A DNA stretch of 64,000 nucleotides from assembly GCA_039621445.1 (NCBI GenBank), contig CP154955.1, positions 36,249,123-36,313,122 of the forward strand, given 5' to 3'. The stretch's first letter is position 1, and each line of letters starts with the position of its first letter. This DNA comes from Euglena gracilis (lineage: Eukaryota > Euglenida > Euglenophyceae > Euglenales). The notes under the pieces were generated by a model. The model saw only the letters and a program-made list of their open reading frames with translations, was not told the DNA's origin and searched no databases. This document shows positions 42,010 through 55,425 of the stretch, one piece after another. The translations under genes and the position numbers were made by a program.

Positions 42010-42400
42010 GCAGCTGAAGTCTATCAAGGGGGGGGGGTCACTTTCCACTCTGAAAAAACCAGCCAGTCACTTTTTCCCAAAAAAGTGACTGGCTCGGTCA
42101 ACTTATCCCCCCCCCCCGGGGGGAGATCGGCCTCTCTGGAATGCACTTATGTGGCAAGGCATATTGCCAAAAAGTCTCAAAAAATTCCAAAAATCTTCCG
42201 GTGCCTTTGGCGCCAAGCCAGCCGCTTTTTTTCATTTTCGGGCCTGCCCCACCCGGGGGGGGGGGGGCTCTTGCCAGAAAATCAGTCAGTCACCCCCCCC
42301 GGGGGTGGGGTGGGGTGTTAAGCAATGGTGTGGTTCTTAGACACTTCACTCTTCACTTTGCAAATCAAAGAATCTATAGTTTTTGCAGGCCCCTCGCTAA
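42010..42400. mobile_element. hAT-like element(s) with AAGCAATGGTRTG right ends
   Basis: Carries CCAGCCAGTCAC and CAGTCAGTCAC motifs, an inverted pair AAAGTGACTGGC / GCCAGTCACTTT (about 42062-42095), a GGTGCCTTTGGCGCC core and two candidate right ends: GTTAAGCAATGGTGTG (42318) and CTAAGCAATGGTATG (about 42400). The left end and target duplication were not identified. Sequence at 42150-42300 is closely related to 5125-5340. Confidence 0.55.
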
Positions 42401-42409
42401 GCAATGGTA

Positions 42410-43875
42410 TGCTAATGCTAAGGACACTGTCATTGGCATATCGAGGGCATATTCCAGAAGAGTGATCAAGAAGCATTTTTTTTGTAAATTTCACTTCCCA
42501 CAATTTTTGCTTGAACTCAATGAACATCGCCTGGGAAAAAGCCACCATGAAAAAGTCGATGAAGTAAATACCTTTATGCTGTTTTTTTGATAATTGGATT
42601 TCATTTTTTAGTGAAAACTGAAGTCTTTTTTTTGTTTTATAGGAGCGAGGTAGATTGGGATACAATTTGAGAGACTTATTCTTTTGGGTTTTACGTTTTT
42701 TCTTTCCTCTTATGTCTTCTTTGTCCCCTCGGGTAAGGCATCCAATTTGGGGGCGTACAACACCGACCATCAAAGAAAAGAATGAAAAGTTGGATTTCTC
42801 ACATTGTTGGGGTTCAAGCTAACAGATTCTAAACTTTCATTTTTACATAATTTCGGGGACATGCTGCTCCGCTGAAGAATGCAATTTGTTGGCTAAAAAA
42901 ATTAAACACACAGATGATGAATATGAATATAAATACAAAATTTGTATAAAATATTTGTCCAACAGAAAATATTTAAACGAATTATTTTGATTTTTTCCTT
43001 TGGTCTTTTCCAGCGGAATTACGAAAATTGCGGAATAAAAACGAAGAACCAAACTCAGCAAAAAGTGAATAAAACAAAGTTAAAACAAAAATGGCGCAAA
43101 AGATGCGAATTACCAACCCCATTCTGCCTGTTTGCATCACCCTTATGCACAAGACCTCTCTCCGCAATTACAAGGAAGCACCTGTGGGGTGACGCAAACA
43201 AAAAATATTTAGTAACCCCTGGGAAGCAGAAGTAAAGTGCAGGGAAAATGCAGCGTGAATTTGGGCATTGACTGGGGTTTGTTTAGCCCGTTTTGTCAAT
43301 GCTAAGTACATCCTGTCGCAGACCGTTTCAGTTAAAAAAAATTGTCGAAAGGACCATCAAAAGAAATGACTGGCGACCCAAAGTTCACCCCCAAGGAATG
43401 TCACCAAGTTCTTTGACCTTTGATTTTCAACTTTTGCGCCAGATTATTGCAGAGTGCTGGGAGCTTTAGGGAATTTCCAATGGAATTTTGAAGGTTATCC
43501 TGCTTTTTTCTATTTCTATGTTGTTTTGCATGTTCCCCCCTCTGTGCATGTTTTCAGGAACCCCCCTGAAAGACCATGGAAAAATGTATACTGAGAGATT
43601 TTTCCAAAAACCACGCAAAAGAAGTACAGGGATCTCATGGAATGCACGGGGATTTTTTTTCGTCAAGGCACTTTTTTCTCAAAGAACCTGAAGGAAGCGT
43701 AGGATCATTGTTCACACCTCAAAGTCCCCACAAGTTGTTCCCGCGTCGAGGTGCCAGGCTTGGGCTGGGTCTTTCTTCCACCTCACAGCATATATTCGAG
43801 GGAAGCGGCAGAACAGGATGGCAACAGGGCTGTGCCCCTCTTGTTCATTTGCTTCCAACTTTGATCATTTGGATT
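42410..43875. other. AT-rich stretch, no gene recognised
   Basis: Mostly unique AT-rich sequence; no repeats with definable ends. It may be the 5' flank or first introns of the PIG-Q gene. Confidence 0.4.
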
Positions 43876-43879
43876 TCAG

Positions 43880-44214
43880 GACCGCTTTGGCATTGCCACT
43901 GCCATGTGGCTGTCTGGCGGTTGAGTCTCCTGCGGTATTACAGCCACCCTGTGACCAACGGCGGACCTTTGGCTCGTGCTGCAGTCAAACGCATTGTGTT
44001 CCAGCAGTTTCGGTGGCGAGCCAAACGGTGTGGGAAGTGAGATTGCTTTGGTTTGATTCCCTCAGTTAATTCGTTTCAATGCGACCCCCCCCCCCTGCAG
44101 TGGATACACACTGGAAAGCTCATGTTTTGATTATGTTCTTTTTGTTTGCATCCTTGGATTCCTTTTGCACAGGTGCCCACCGCAGTTCGCTGCATTATAT
44201 GTGTCCCATCCTCA
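43880..44214 (+). CDS. candidate upstream exons (43880-44036 and 44173-44214)
   Basis: The first exon lies between TTTCAG|GA and GGGAA|GTGAGA and reads WHCHCHVAVWRLSLLRYY, then ARAAVKRIVFQQFRWRAKRC. The second lies between GCACAG|GTGCCC and CCTCAG|GTGCCC and reads CPPQFAALYVSHPQ; the phases agree across the 136-nt gap. Position and strand would fit 5' exons of the PIG-Q gene, but the sequence itself is not recognisable as that protein. Confidence 0.35.
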
Positions 44215-45430
44215 GGTGCCCTCTCCTCTCGGCCAATGAATTTCAGCAATCACCCATTGCCCCCCAATCACCCCCCCAATCACCCATTGCCCCGTGTGAT
44301 TGGGGGGGGGGGCAGTGAATTTTAATTGGCAAGCCGGATTGGTTGGCTTTACGGCAGTGAGTTGGTTGGGCCAAAAGCTGGGCCGGATGGCCTGGCAACT
44401 CAACAACGGTATGCTGCTGGATGCTTTTGTTTGGGTTGGTGGATGGCAGAGGTTGGAATTCTGGATTGGATTTTGTTGAGGGCTTTTGTAGGCCCTGTGT
44501 TGGACTCAGATTTTTGATTTTTTTGATGATTTTTGTTACTGGAGGATTTTTATTCAAAGAGTTGGAAAAACCTGGGATTTTGATAATTTTTCTGGTGGAC
44601 GACAAAACGAGTTGGAGTTTTAAAACTCAGTTTTTTTGATTCGGTTTGGACTATTGGATATTGGTCAAAGGCATTTTTTTCATGGAACACAGCTTGGAGG
44701 CATCCGAACTCGGGGGGGGGGGACCCTGGACCGGAGATGACCCCTCCTCCGTCCATAGGCCCTGGTGTGGGCCAATGAAAAAAAAAACCCAACCACGTGG
44801 GCACTAAAGCCCTGTGATATAGTGGCTGAGGGCCAATGTGAAGCCCTGTTCTCTTTGCGTTCAAAAAAAAAATCGGCCCAGTCGTTTTCGGTTGGAATGC
44901 ATGACAAGGAAGTGAGCGTGCATACATGCAAAACACACAACCGCACACGCACACACGAACCCGCACACCGGGAGGCAAAAGAGCTGATGAATATCAGCTC
45001 TTTCGAACTTGGAGATCATGAGTGGGGAATAGAAGGAGTTTCAGATGAAAATGGGAGTTTTCTGCCTCCAGCGCTTTTGTGTGACTTCAAACACCAAGAC
45101 CGTCTTGCAGCGGATTGTCACTCCCGCGGTTTGAGCACACAATTGTTGTCTCATTTACCTTTAGGGCCTTCATCACCTTCTTCCCAAACCTTCAATATCC
45201 ACCACCTTTTCAACGCTGTTTTCCTACACTCCTCCCAGGCGCTGGCAGACAAGTTGCATTTGGTTTTCGTACAAATACTGTGGTATTTTTTGTCAGAACT
45301 GAATGGACCACTATTTATTTATCTCATAAATCTGTTCACTTTGTCTCTTTGCCATCAGCAGCAGGCTTTATTTAAAAATTATTTTCTGGACTATGACCAG
45401 GAGCCTATCCTACAACAAGTTTCGATGTTG
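44215..45430. other. no confirmed exon
   Basis: Contains CCCCCAATCACC repeats at about 44260-44310 and AT-rich sequence. A plus-strand frame at about 45239-45374 (AGRQVAFGFRTNTVVFFVR) follows a good acceptor CTCCCAG and might be an exon. The 263-codon frame 44765-45556 starts in non-coding-looking sequence and is not convincing as a whole. Confidence 0.35.
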
Positions 45431-45436
45431 TCGCAG

Positions 45437-45580
45437 GGACGTGTTTTGTTGCGGGTGCCGGTACCTCAGCACCCTGCAGCTCATCTTTTACGACCCCTCT
45501 GCATTCTATCGCATCAGCAGCCCGCTTTTTTCCCTCAGCCTCGTATTGGAGAATGAGGAATTTCTGCGTCTGCACTCCAG
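45437..45580 (+). CDS. PIGQ: probable PIG-Q N-terminal exon (STLQLIFYD)
   Basis: After the acceptor GTCGCAG|GGACG the plus strand reads DVFCCGCRYLSTLQLIFYDP, with a donor candidate CCAG|GTTCTC; the frame stays open to a second donor candidate at 45710. The LIFYD pattern is found in the N-terminal region of PIG-Q proteins. Assignment is tentative because the rest of the exon is not clearly conserved. Confidence 0.5.
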
Positions 45581-48500
45581 GTTCTCCCACCCTGTACCGT
45601 TTCACATCGCCTGTGGCTTCTATCTGGAGAGGAATGAACCCCTCCTCGATATGTTGGTTATTGGGAGGGCAGAGGGCAGCCATGAACATTCTCTTGGAAG
45701 GCTGACACAGGTGGTGCGAGTTGCACCATTAGCTTAGACAATGGAGGCACTCCACTGCCTCAGTGTGAGGGTGATCTCCCCCCATCATTTGATGGTTTTT
45801 GCCCACGAGAGTCTTGACAGTCTGCCAAAGCAACCACATACACACATTCTTTTTGGTCCAAAGTGCTGTTTTACCACATTAGGTTTCCCAGCTGCTCAGA
45901 ACTGCATTTGCACAATTTTTTTTAAAAAAATGAACCGGTTCTGTTTGGGATAGGGCTGTGAGCAATTATTAAAACGAAAAATCGAAATTGATCTTACTGA
46001 AGATGCTCTCCCTTGCTGAGGGTCAGGGTGATGGAAGGCCGCCAACCCCAATCCCTCCTTGGCTGGGTACCGCAGTTCCATATGTTGCACCAACACCAAC
46101 ACCAACCGCACCGGGACCGTGTGAATCTGAAACTCGCCATTGGCAGTTGCTGGATTTTACCAACACGAGCAATCCCCAAGGTCACAAGCTGGGGAGGGGG
46201 TGATGGGGGAGGATGGACTGGTCGGTTGCCGGCGCCCGCCACACAGGTGTCCCCCGCCCCCAGAGGAGGAGGGCGGGGCCCACGATGCGGTGGAGGTGCT
46301 TCCCGTGGCCTCCACGTCCTCGTCCTCCGGGCCAGGGCTCAACTGCGACCGCTCTGCCCCCCCCCCCCGAACCCTTTTGTGACCTTGCGGCTCTCTGAGC
46401 GTCTGCCGCTGGCCCAGTAAGGCGCCGGCCAAAGGCGCTGTGCCACGGTCCAGCCGGCCACTGCTGCTGCCCACCGCAGCGTCGGCGGAGGCCGCAGAGC
46501 CCCTCGCCTTCTCACCGTTCCCCTCGCTGGATTACCCATCGTCCCCGCTGTCATCCAGCACCAGTACTCGGCAGGTGCGCTGGGGCGGGCCCCCATCCTG
46601 TTTTCAGGTTGTCACATGAGCCTGAGGGGGTCCAACGTGCCAGCAGCCCTTTCCTGGCCCGGGACCCCCATCCACAAAATTTAGACGCCTATTTTCATTT
46701 AATGTTGAACCAAACCCTAAGACCCTGCATGAGGATGACTCTGGAAGAAACATGCTGGGAATTCCAGGCATCTTGTTTTGGTTTAAATGTGCTGCCAGAA
46801 AAATTCATGAGCCTAATGAAATGCCTGGAAAAGCGTTGGAGGGCCAAAGGCCTTTTATGCTTTGTGTACCTGGACGACATCCTCCTGATAGGGGACAGCC
46901 AGAAGCAAGTCAGCAACCACCTGGCCATCATGCTGGCAGGGTTTCAAAATCAACAGCAAAAAATCAATTTTTCAACCCACCCAAAATCTCCCACATTTGG
47001 GGTTCCACCTCAACCTGGCACAGGGAAAGTTACAGTTGGGGACAGAAAAGCTGAAACTGGTCCGGAGGGAATTGGGGAAATTGGTCACACACCAGTCCCT
47101 CAGTTGCAGAAAGATGGACTCAATTTTGGGATGCATAAGAAGCTTCTTGGTGGGGCTGCCCTTCCTCAGGGCATTCACAGACACTTTGGTAGGTTTTGTC
47201 AACCTACAAGAAAAATTTGGCTGGGACCATCAAGTTCCAATCTCAGAGGAGGTGAAATCTCAACTGAGAGATGTCAGAGAAATTCTGCAAACATGGGGGG
47301 GGATTGCAGTTTCATCTTTTTGGTCACCTCCCCCCTCCCCACGCAAGCAACCCGTTCCTTAAATTTGGGTTTCAACCGATCCGTTCAAGGGGTTTCTGAA
47401 ATTTGGGTGGGCACACACGCCTAGGGGTTGTTTTAATTCGGACCAAAGAGTGAACAGAAAAAAATGTCTCTCCTTGTTCAAACAAAGGGAGGAGGAAGGA
47501 GGAGGAGGCTTTTTTAAGAGAGCGAAAATGCGTCCAACAACGTCCCCAAAATGGTGCTGACTCACACAGTTTGTTTTTTCCCCAACATTTGGCTTTTATT
47601 GTTTGTGTAAGCTTGCTTCGTTTTCATATTTTCCTGCATTTCCCCTTCTTTTTACCTCAAATTCAGGGGTTGCCAAAAATTTGGAATTTTCATTGGTCCT
47701 CGGGGGGTTGGTTATTTTGGGGGGTTCCTTAAATTTGGAGGTGTTTGTTAAATTTGGGTGTCGGTCGGTTCAGGCCCAAGGGTTGCTTAAATTTGGGGGG
47801 TGATCCTTTGAGACCCCAAGTCGGCTTAACCTCTGAGCTGGATAGGGTCGTCAAGCAACACCCTGTCTGTTTTCCTCCCGTTCAGATGTATTGTTTATGT
47901 GTGTTCATTTCACCAACCATATGCTGAAAGCCGCATAGACAGGCATCATTCTCTGTGTCTGGACAGACATTGTTTTTTTTTGAAGGTACTTCAAAACCGC
48001 AACACATTGCATAACAAAAAGGAAACCGGGTCTTATTTTTAGATTTTGGATTTTTTTTTGAAAAATAATCATTTTTCAAAAACACTGCAAATCTTCTTTT
48101 AGCACTTCGTGCCATGTGTTGATTCGTATAAAAATTTGCCATGTTTGTTTGGTCTTAATTATGAAATTTCATCATCTTTGCGCCTGAAATTGGGATTTTC
48201 GTCATTTTTCTTTCGCTTTTTGCTCCGTCTGGGGCGGGGGGGGGTTAAATTTAGGGAATGGGTCTTATTTTTGAACTTTTGCTCGATCGGCCCGTTGGGG
48301 AGGTCTTATTTTGGGAGGAGGGTGTTCTTTTTTGGGGTGTGGTCTTGTGTTTGGGGGGTTTTTAGGTCTTATGTGGACCCTTCCTTCACTCCTTTGCAAG
48401 GCAGAGATTGAGAAAAGTCGTTTTCAGGATTCTCACAACCTTTTCCTCAGATTGTCAGTGCGTCCTCGTCTTCCAAGGAGAGTGCATCCGACACAGAAAC

Positions 48501-51500
48501 GGGGAGCAGCTGCCAGCCCCAGTCCATCCCCAGCGATTCAGAGGAGGATTTCGTGGTGCCAAAGAGACGAGTGGGTGTGCTTTGCGAATCAATCACAGGG
48601 ACACACACTGCCTGTCTCATTCCTGTAGTCAGACAAAAGCAGCCACCTCAAACTGCGGGGGGGGGAGGCACAGATTGGGCACAGATAAATTGGTTTGGAC
48701 AAAATTGGGCTGAAGAAAATTGCCGAACTATTTCCATAACATCCCAAGGCCCCAATCCAAAGGACCCAAGCCGCCCAAGTTTTTCCAGATTATTTTGGGG
48801 GTTTTGCTCCAATCAGGCATTTTTATGTCATGAATACAAATTGAAAAGCACGCGGTGATGAGAGCAGTTGCTTTCAGGTGCTCGGTAGTTTGTTTTCCTA
48901 ATTAAAAAAAACAACCAAAAAGTATCCTTCAGGGAGGAGATTTCAGAGTGTTTGTTTTTTGTTATGGACCCTATCTTGAGGACCGCCCTGAGGTCTAGGG
49001 CCGGCCACAGTTGGTCCGAGGGTCGAACGAGGTCAAACATTGAGAAATTGAAAAACGTATTTTTTTGACGCTTTGGACAGATGGGCGATGGTCCAAGGAT
49101 GCCAGCAATGACCTGTTCCTCCCGTTGTCGACCCGGTTTTTGCCCAAATATGGCATTTTTTTGGCGTATGGGCTGGGAATTTTTTGTTCATTTAAGGACC
49201 GTCCTGTCCAGGACACTGTGAGATTCTTTCTTTGGACCTGGGAGGTTCTGTTAGTTTGTGTCATGACAATGCAATTAAGTGCCACAGCTCTGCGCCGTGT
49301 CTGTTCCATCCAAAGGACCCCGGGAGCGGTGGGACACAGCAGACCCACCGAAGCGCAGCACCCACTCCGCCGATGCAAGACTGACTGCCGAGGGGGCCAA
49401 GCCGAACATCCTCGTGACGGATTCCTCCGCCCACACGTTGCTGGGAAAGCAGCAGGTGCCCTAGAAGCCCTTGGCAGTTTTGCGGCTGCAAAGCAGTGTT
49501 CCAGGGTTTCCCAAACATCAAGCAACTCATCAATTTTTTCCAAAACATACCTTTTTGGGTGGGTCATTGGTATTTCAAAAACGCACCTCACCTGGTGCGT
49601 GCTGTGCAAGGAAAATAGCAAAAAAAATGAACTGGAAAAGCATTTCAGCCACTGCAATGTCAAAGCAATTTACCCTCCCCCCCCCCAAATGCCTCCTTTT
49701 TTGCATGGCTGATTGGACGAAATTCTGCATACGAGTAATTAAAAAAACATTTGTCAAATTCAGATTGAAAATGGTGAAAAAAGTTTGAGTGATGAGCACT
49801 GGTGCAATTTGTGGCTGTGAAGAGGCACTGTTGCCAACCATGGCAACATGGAGCGGGAAAAATGGGGGGGGGGCATTCTCCTAGGCTTGCCTGGACGCGA
49901 TTTTTAGTATTTCTCCAAATTTGCAGAATGTGGTTCTCTCCTGTTTTTTTTTTCGCCTCCCTGTGCGCTGCACGCATCATTGATGCGGTTTGTGAGAAGC
50001 GATGATGACCCCCCCAAAAGGGTTGTTCAGAAATAATTGATCAGTTGTTTCATGTTTGAAAAGCCTCAGAACACTTTTTTCAGTTGAATGAATAGTTATG
50101 CCTCATGGTGTATGTTTCACTTACAGAGCGGATTATCGGGGTCCAAGATCCCACTGGTGTCTCTCCACATTCAGCACAGCCGAACGTCATCCTCAAACAC
50201 CACAGCGAGCAGTTTGGGTGTGGTTTGTTATGTCCATCCCTATACAGCCCCCCCTTCCCACCCTCAGGTTTTTTTTCAAAAGTCCAATTTTTTGCCCCCC
50301 CCCCCCAGTGCTGTCCGAAAGCCTTCGACCAAAAGTATCCTGAAACTGTCAAAAATTCGAAAAATGTCGGCAAAAACTGATCGATACCAGGAAAAAATTC
50401 ATTTCTAGCGTTGAAACGACGCCAGTCTACCCCCCCCCAACAAAAAAGTTTCACTTTAAATTTTTTGTCTTGATTTGATACCAGGATTGGCCCATGGATG
50501 CATTTCAGGAAGTTGCACAAAAAAACTTTTTTTGTCAGGACCCCTCCAACCCACCTCATTGTCTGATGCAAAGGTGGCAACGTTGGTTTTGAACCCCCCT
50601 CAGTTAATGAATGCAGCAATCAAGTTGGTTTGACACTCTTCAACATGCGGTGTGGCATGAAGCATCCCAGAAATGGTCAAAAATGCAACTGTGCATCCTT
50701 CAGAGCAAATTTCAAAGGAAAATTCCGAACCACCCCCGTGCACGCACAGGAAACATTTGAGTTCTGTGCAATCTCAGGTGTGAAGAGGGAAGGAAACTCC
50801 AAAGATGGCGGTGGGAATTAGCCCAGGCACTGGCCCATTCAGTGTGAGTCTTTAACCCCCCTAATTTGAGGCTCTCGGGACTGCGATTCGGCCGTCACAT
50901 GGCAGGACCGAGGAATCCTTTTTGGTGTCACATGGGAAGAATTAATGGGCAACCATTGCCAACTCCCAAAACACATTCACCCCAAGTCTTGCAATTTCTC
51001 CTCTGGGTAAACTCCGATATTTGTGCTCTGCTCATTTCTTCAAAGCAATGTTTGCACTGTCTGCAATGTTCCTATTTGCCCAACTATTTCATCAAATAGT
51101 TGCCCAAGATGCAAGCCGTACTATGCAGAGTAAATACTCATGGTCCGTGTATATCCTAAACTTTGGCCCCCACACAATTTAGCCAGAGTCTTGAGCTCCC
51201 GTCCCAATGTTGAACAGGGGTTTTCTTCGAAAGAGGTTAGCCTTTTTTTTTTGCTGTAAGCTGGGCTTTCCCCCCCTTTTTACAATCCAATTTCTGCCCA
51301 TAGCGGAATCTTAATTTTGGAAATGTGTATTTTGACATACACAACACGAGACTTGTGGCAAGTTCATGTGTATCACCTTTGTTAATTTGCACTTACAATG
51401 CCTCTGCAAGCATTTCCTTTCTTTCCATTGCTTTGTTTGCTGCGTGACCAGAGGTATCAGATTGGGGGTGTTTATCCATGCGGCAAATCGCCCAGAGACT

Positions 51501-54486
51501 TTCCTTTTCCCTCCCACCACATGCAGGGGGACCGCCAAGCCACCGCCACTCTACATCGGGGACGTACAAGAACCGGTCAGAATTGGCCGAGACAGTTGAG
51601 ATGCTTAATTGGGCCAAGCCGTTGGACCATCTGCTGACATGTCACTTTGGAGGTGTGGCCCTTTGATTGGTCGATGCTATCAGGAAAATTGCGTTTTGTT
51701 TTTTTTATCTCCACCGATGCAATTGCATTGTGTGCATATTGTGGCGATGGAACTTTTACTGTATTTCTCACAGCCTGTCTAATGTCTTCAAGGGAGCCAT
51801 TGCGGGAAAGCCTCTTCCTTTCCCCATTGGGCTGGACATTGGGTAAGAGGTCTCAAGGTTGCTTTTTTTGCTAACTGTTTCAACGAGTATTTCCCACCGA
51901 TCTCCCGCCCAAGACTGCCAACTTGGAGGCAACTGGAAAATGTTGCAGTATTAGTGACTTTTGTACATTCTTGGAATTCCTACTCATGCCCCCATGCAGC
52001 ATCCCCCCAAACTTTCTCTCTCTGAAGTCAAAATGGTAGAATTGATGGTCGATAATTATCATTTTTTTTCTTGGCAGCAATAAGATGAACATTTGAAAAA
52101 ATTTATGAAGTGGTGCATCATGGCTGCTTCAGCTGCTGTGGTGACAACCTTGGCATGTTGTGCCTGCACACTCCCTGCAGAGAATGGCAGTACCTGCATT
52201 GCATTCAAGTGATTGACAGGACTTTCCGAAAACTATGCATCCCCATCAGAACTTAAAGAGAATCAGCTTTGAAGTAAACTACCGTAGATGAAGGAATACG
52301 TTTCCGGAGGATATGAATTGTGAAGCCTTACTTTGTGCAGAAAAAAGCCCTGCACAAAGTGGGCTGCCTTAAGGACAGCCCTCAGGCCTAAGTCCAACGG
52401 GGTCAAAAAGCAAATAGGCAAAAAGCAAACGGGGTCAAATAGGCAAAAAAGCGCATTTTTCGGATGGGTGATGTTCCAAAGAATGCCAGAAGTCACTTTC
52501 CCCTCCAAAGTCGACACGTTTTTGCCATGGACATTTTTCGGCCATTGTACCTGTGGGTTTGCATTGAATGTGCTGGGATGCGAAAAACTCTACACTTAGG
52601 GACCTGCCCCGAGGGTCTCAATGCATCTGAAGTCGGACGACCGGCAGTCTGCTAATTTTTGCGATTTCAAGATTTGCATTTTGTGCTCCCCCACTTGTAA
52701 CCCCCCCCCCCCCCGCTCACAACCCCATTGGAACGTGGAAGAGAAATCGATGAAGAAAACGAAGCCAAAATGTGCCAAAAACACGCCCCTGATAAAGAAT
52801 TTGCAGAATCCTCCTGGAGGGATGCAGGCTTGTGCTTAGTCGGGTGCCTACCCCGGGGTGGGTGGGTGCTAGGGGCAGGCACCCCATAGCACCTGATCCG
52901 ACCCCCCCCCCCCACGGGGGGTAGGGTTTTGGGGGGTGCCTGCCCATAGCAGGCACCCCCCTCCGACCCCGGCGCCAAAGGCGCTGGGGGCCCAGAAAAG
53001 GCCATTTTCAATGAAAAATTTCTGGGTCCCCCCCGGACCCCCCCCTGGGGGTGTGCCTGCTAGGGGCAGGCACCCTATAGCACCCACCCACCCCCCTCCC
53101 CCCCGGTCGGTAAGCACAAGCCTGGAGGGATGCACTGTACCTAGTCTAAAATCGGCCAGTTTATTTTGTAGTGCCCCTCCCCCCCCCAATGGCTTGTGGA
53201 ATCTTTTCCCCACTGACGGTGCGAGCGCCGGAAACTTCTTTGAACCCCATCTCCGGCCCATTTTTATATGTTAAGAATTTTCTGGGAGCAAGGTTAGCCT
53301 AAAAACTGCTAAAGTAAAAAAAAATGCTGAATCCCTAGTCAGGGGACCCTGAGACCCCCCGGGGTCCAGCTGGTGACTTTCCGGCTGCAGCTGGAAATCC
53401 CAGCTAATGGGGAATCCTTAAGCAAAGACCTGAAATCCAAAAAAGAACTGGTGGGACTTGCATTGGTTGGCCCCCTGGCAACAAAAAGAGCACTTTTGTT
53501 GCCCCCTTCTACGTACACACCAAACCTCGACTTATTCCCCCCCTATTTATCACTCCCCCCTTCGGGTCAAGAACCAAACCAGATCCTATAACCTCCCAGG
53601 GGCAGGGATAGATGGGAAGTTGAGGTAGGTAGTGTGGGGGTCCGGATCCCCTCCCCCTGGATTTTGGGAGGGATTTTCTGGACCCCCAACCCCCTTCTTG
53701 GCAGGTTCCAAAATGGGGAAAGTTTCCTTCCAGCGCTGTGGCCTGGAAAATGAGCAAAAAACGCCCCCTTTCCTCTTTTTTTTTTTGAGCTTATTGCCCA
53801 TTTTTTGATGTTTTGGTGTTTTCCACATGAAACATGTTTAAAATTTTTCAAAAGGAGCATTTTTTGGATTAGTTTTCAAAGAAAAATTATTAATTTTCCA
53901 ACAATTTTGGCCTGGTATTTGGCCCTTTGCCCATCCGTCCACAAAACCGAAAATATTTTCTTGGCCCATGCCAGTTTCGAGGTGGGGGGCCGAGGTGAGG
54001 TGCTGGGGGGGTCCAACCCCTCCCACACTTCCCTGTTCGGTGGGTTTAATTATTGGTGGGGTCGTTGTGCCCACCGACCCATAGCTAAGCAAAAGGGTCC
54101 AGACGGCTGCCAATTCACCTCAAGACGGGGTTTCGACAACAGTCGCTTGGCGCGGACCCCCTGGCCTGGCTACCACCTTTGGGCCCGCCGGCTGGCGTTC
54201 CGTGCCACACTGGGGTGGCTGACGGGGCTGCACGTCGCGGCCTCCAGTGGCCTCGCCTTCCTGCGCCTGCTCCAGCGCCCGTTTGACGTGGGCAACCCCT
54301 GACTCCGCGATGATCTTGATTGGTCTTTTCCTCAAATATTATTTTGTTGGCCGATGTACCTGAATAAGTTAACAGAAAATCATAATGAAGGAAATATACC
54401 AGTGTTAATGGAATGGTTATAATGCTGTTGATGATGTTTATTGTATTTCAAGGTGGTGTCGACACTGTGGGGTGCCCAAACGCATG

Positions 54487-54528
<42 letters not shown>

Positions 54529-55386
54529 GACATTCGTGTGCGCACACAGACAGACACAGCCCTTCAGGGGAGGTTTATATTTTTGGGAAAGTGATCAAAT
54601 TTTCAGTCTCAAACAACTGAAACATTTTCCAGTTGAATTGCACCAAATTTCACCAAATTTCTGCTCATTTCAGATGGGCAGTACCTTTAGGCAGGAAATG
54701 TCGGGGTGTTGCCAAAAGCTGTCACAGAATGATGATTTGAGCTTTATTCCCCTTGGACGCCGCCGGTCCTCCGCCTCCCAGCATTTCATTTGGAGAGGAT
54801 TCAAAGCCCCTGGAAGTCATGTTAGGGGGAGGGCTATGCTTTTTTTGGGGGTATTTACCTATTGCACATGTACACCTCTTTACATCCAATATTGTGTATT
54901 GTCACCAGTGCATCTTTTTTTTTTACTCCAGCAACCTGCATTTCCTCTGTTTTTTCAGTGTGTCAAATGCAGACACATATCAAAAGAATCTGCTCCACCC
55001 TGTTCCCCTCTCCACCAAAATTTCTTTTGTCAATTTCAACGAGCTGTTGCTGTATTACCTTTTATGCTTCTGACCTTTGGCCACCATCTTTCACATCTCC
55101 CTGAATGGAGTTGGTGCTTGGCCCTGAGTGCCAACGTCTGTGCAACGTCATACACTGCTCGGCAGCTGGTGTGCATTGTGCTGTTGTGTTCTGTTTCTAC
55201 CCTGAAAGACCACCTACAACCCCTCCCACACTTTTTTTTTTTGATACTATTGACTCTGAAATACACCTCTTGCGGCCACAGGAGACCAAGGGGCATGAGT
55301 TTGGAGGGGCACATCGGATTTTCGAGCTTCTGTTTGAGCCAAGGGGTACCAGGCTGGGGCAGCCGTGTGAGGAGAGCTGTCATCCC

Positions 55387-55425
<39 letters not shown>

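Noticed and set aside
44765-45556. 263-codon open frame
   Set aside because: The start region looks non-coding, and only the neighbouring frame after 45437 shows any family resemblance (LIFYD).
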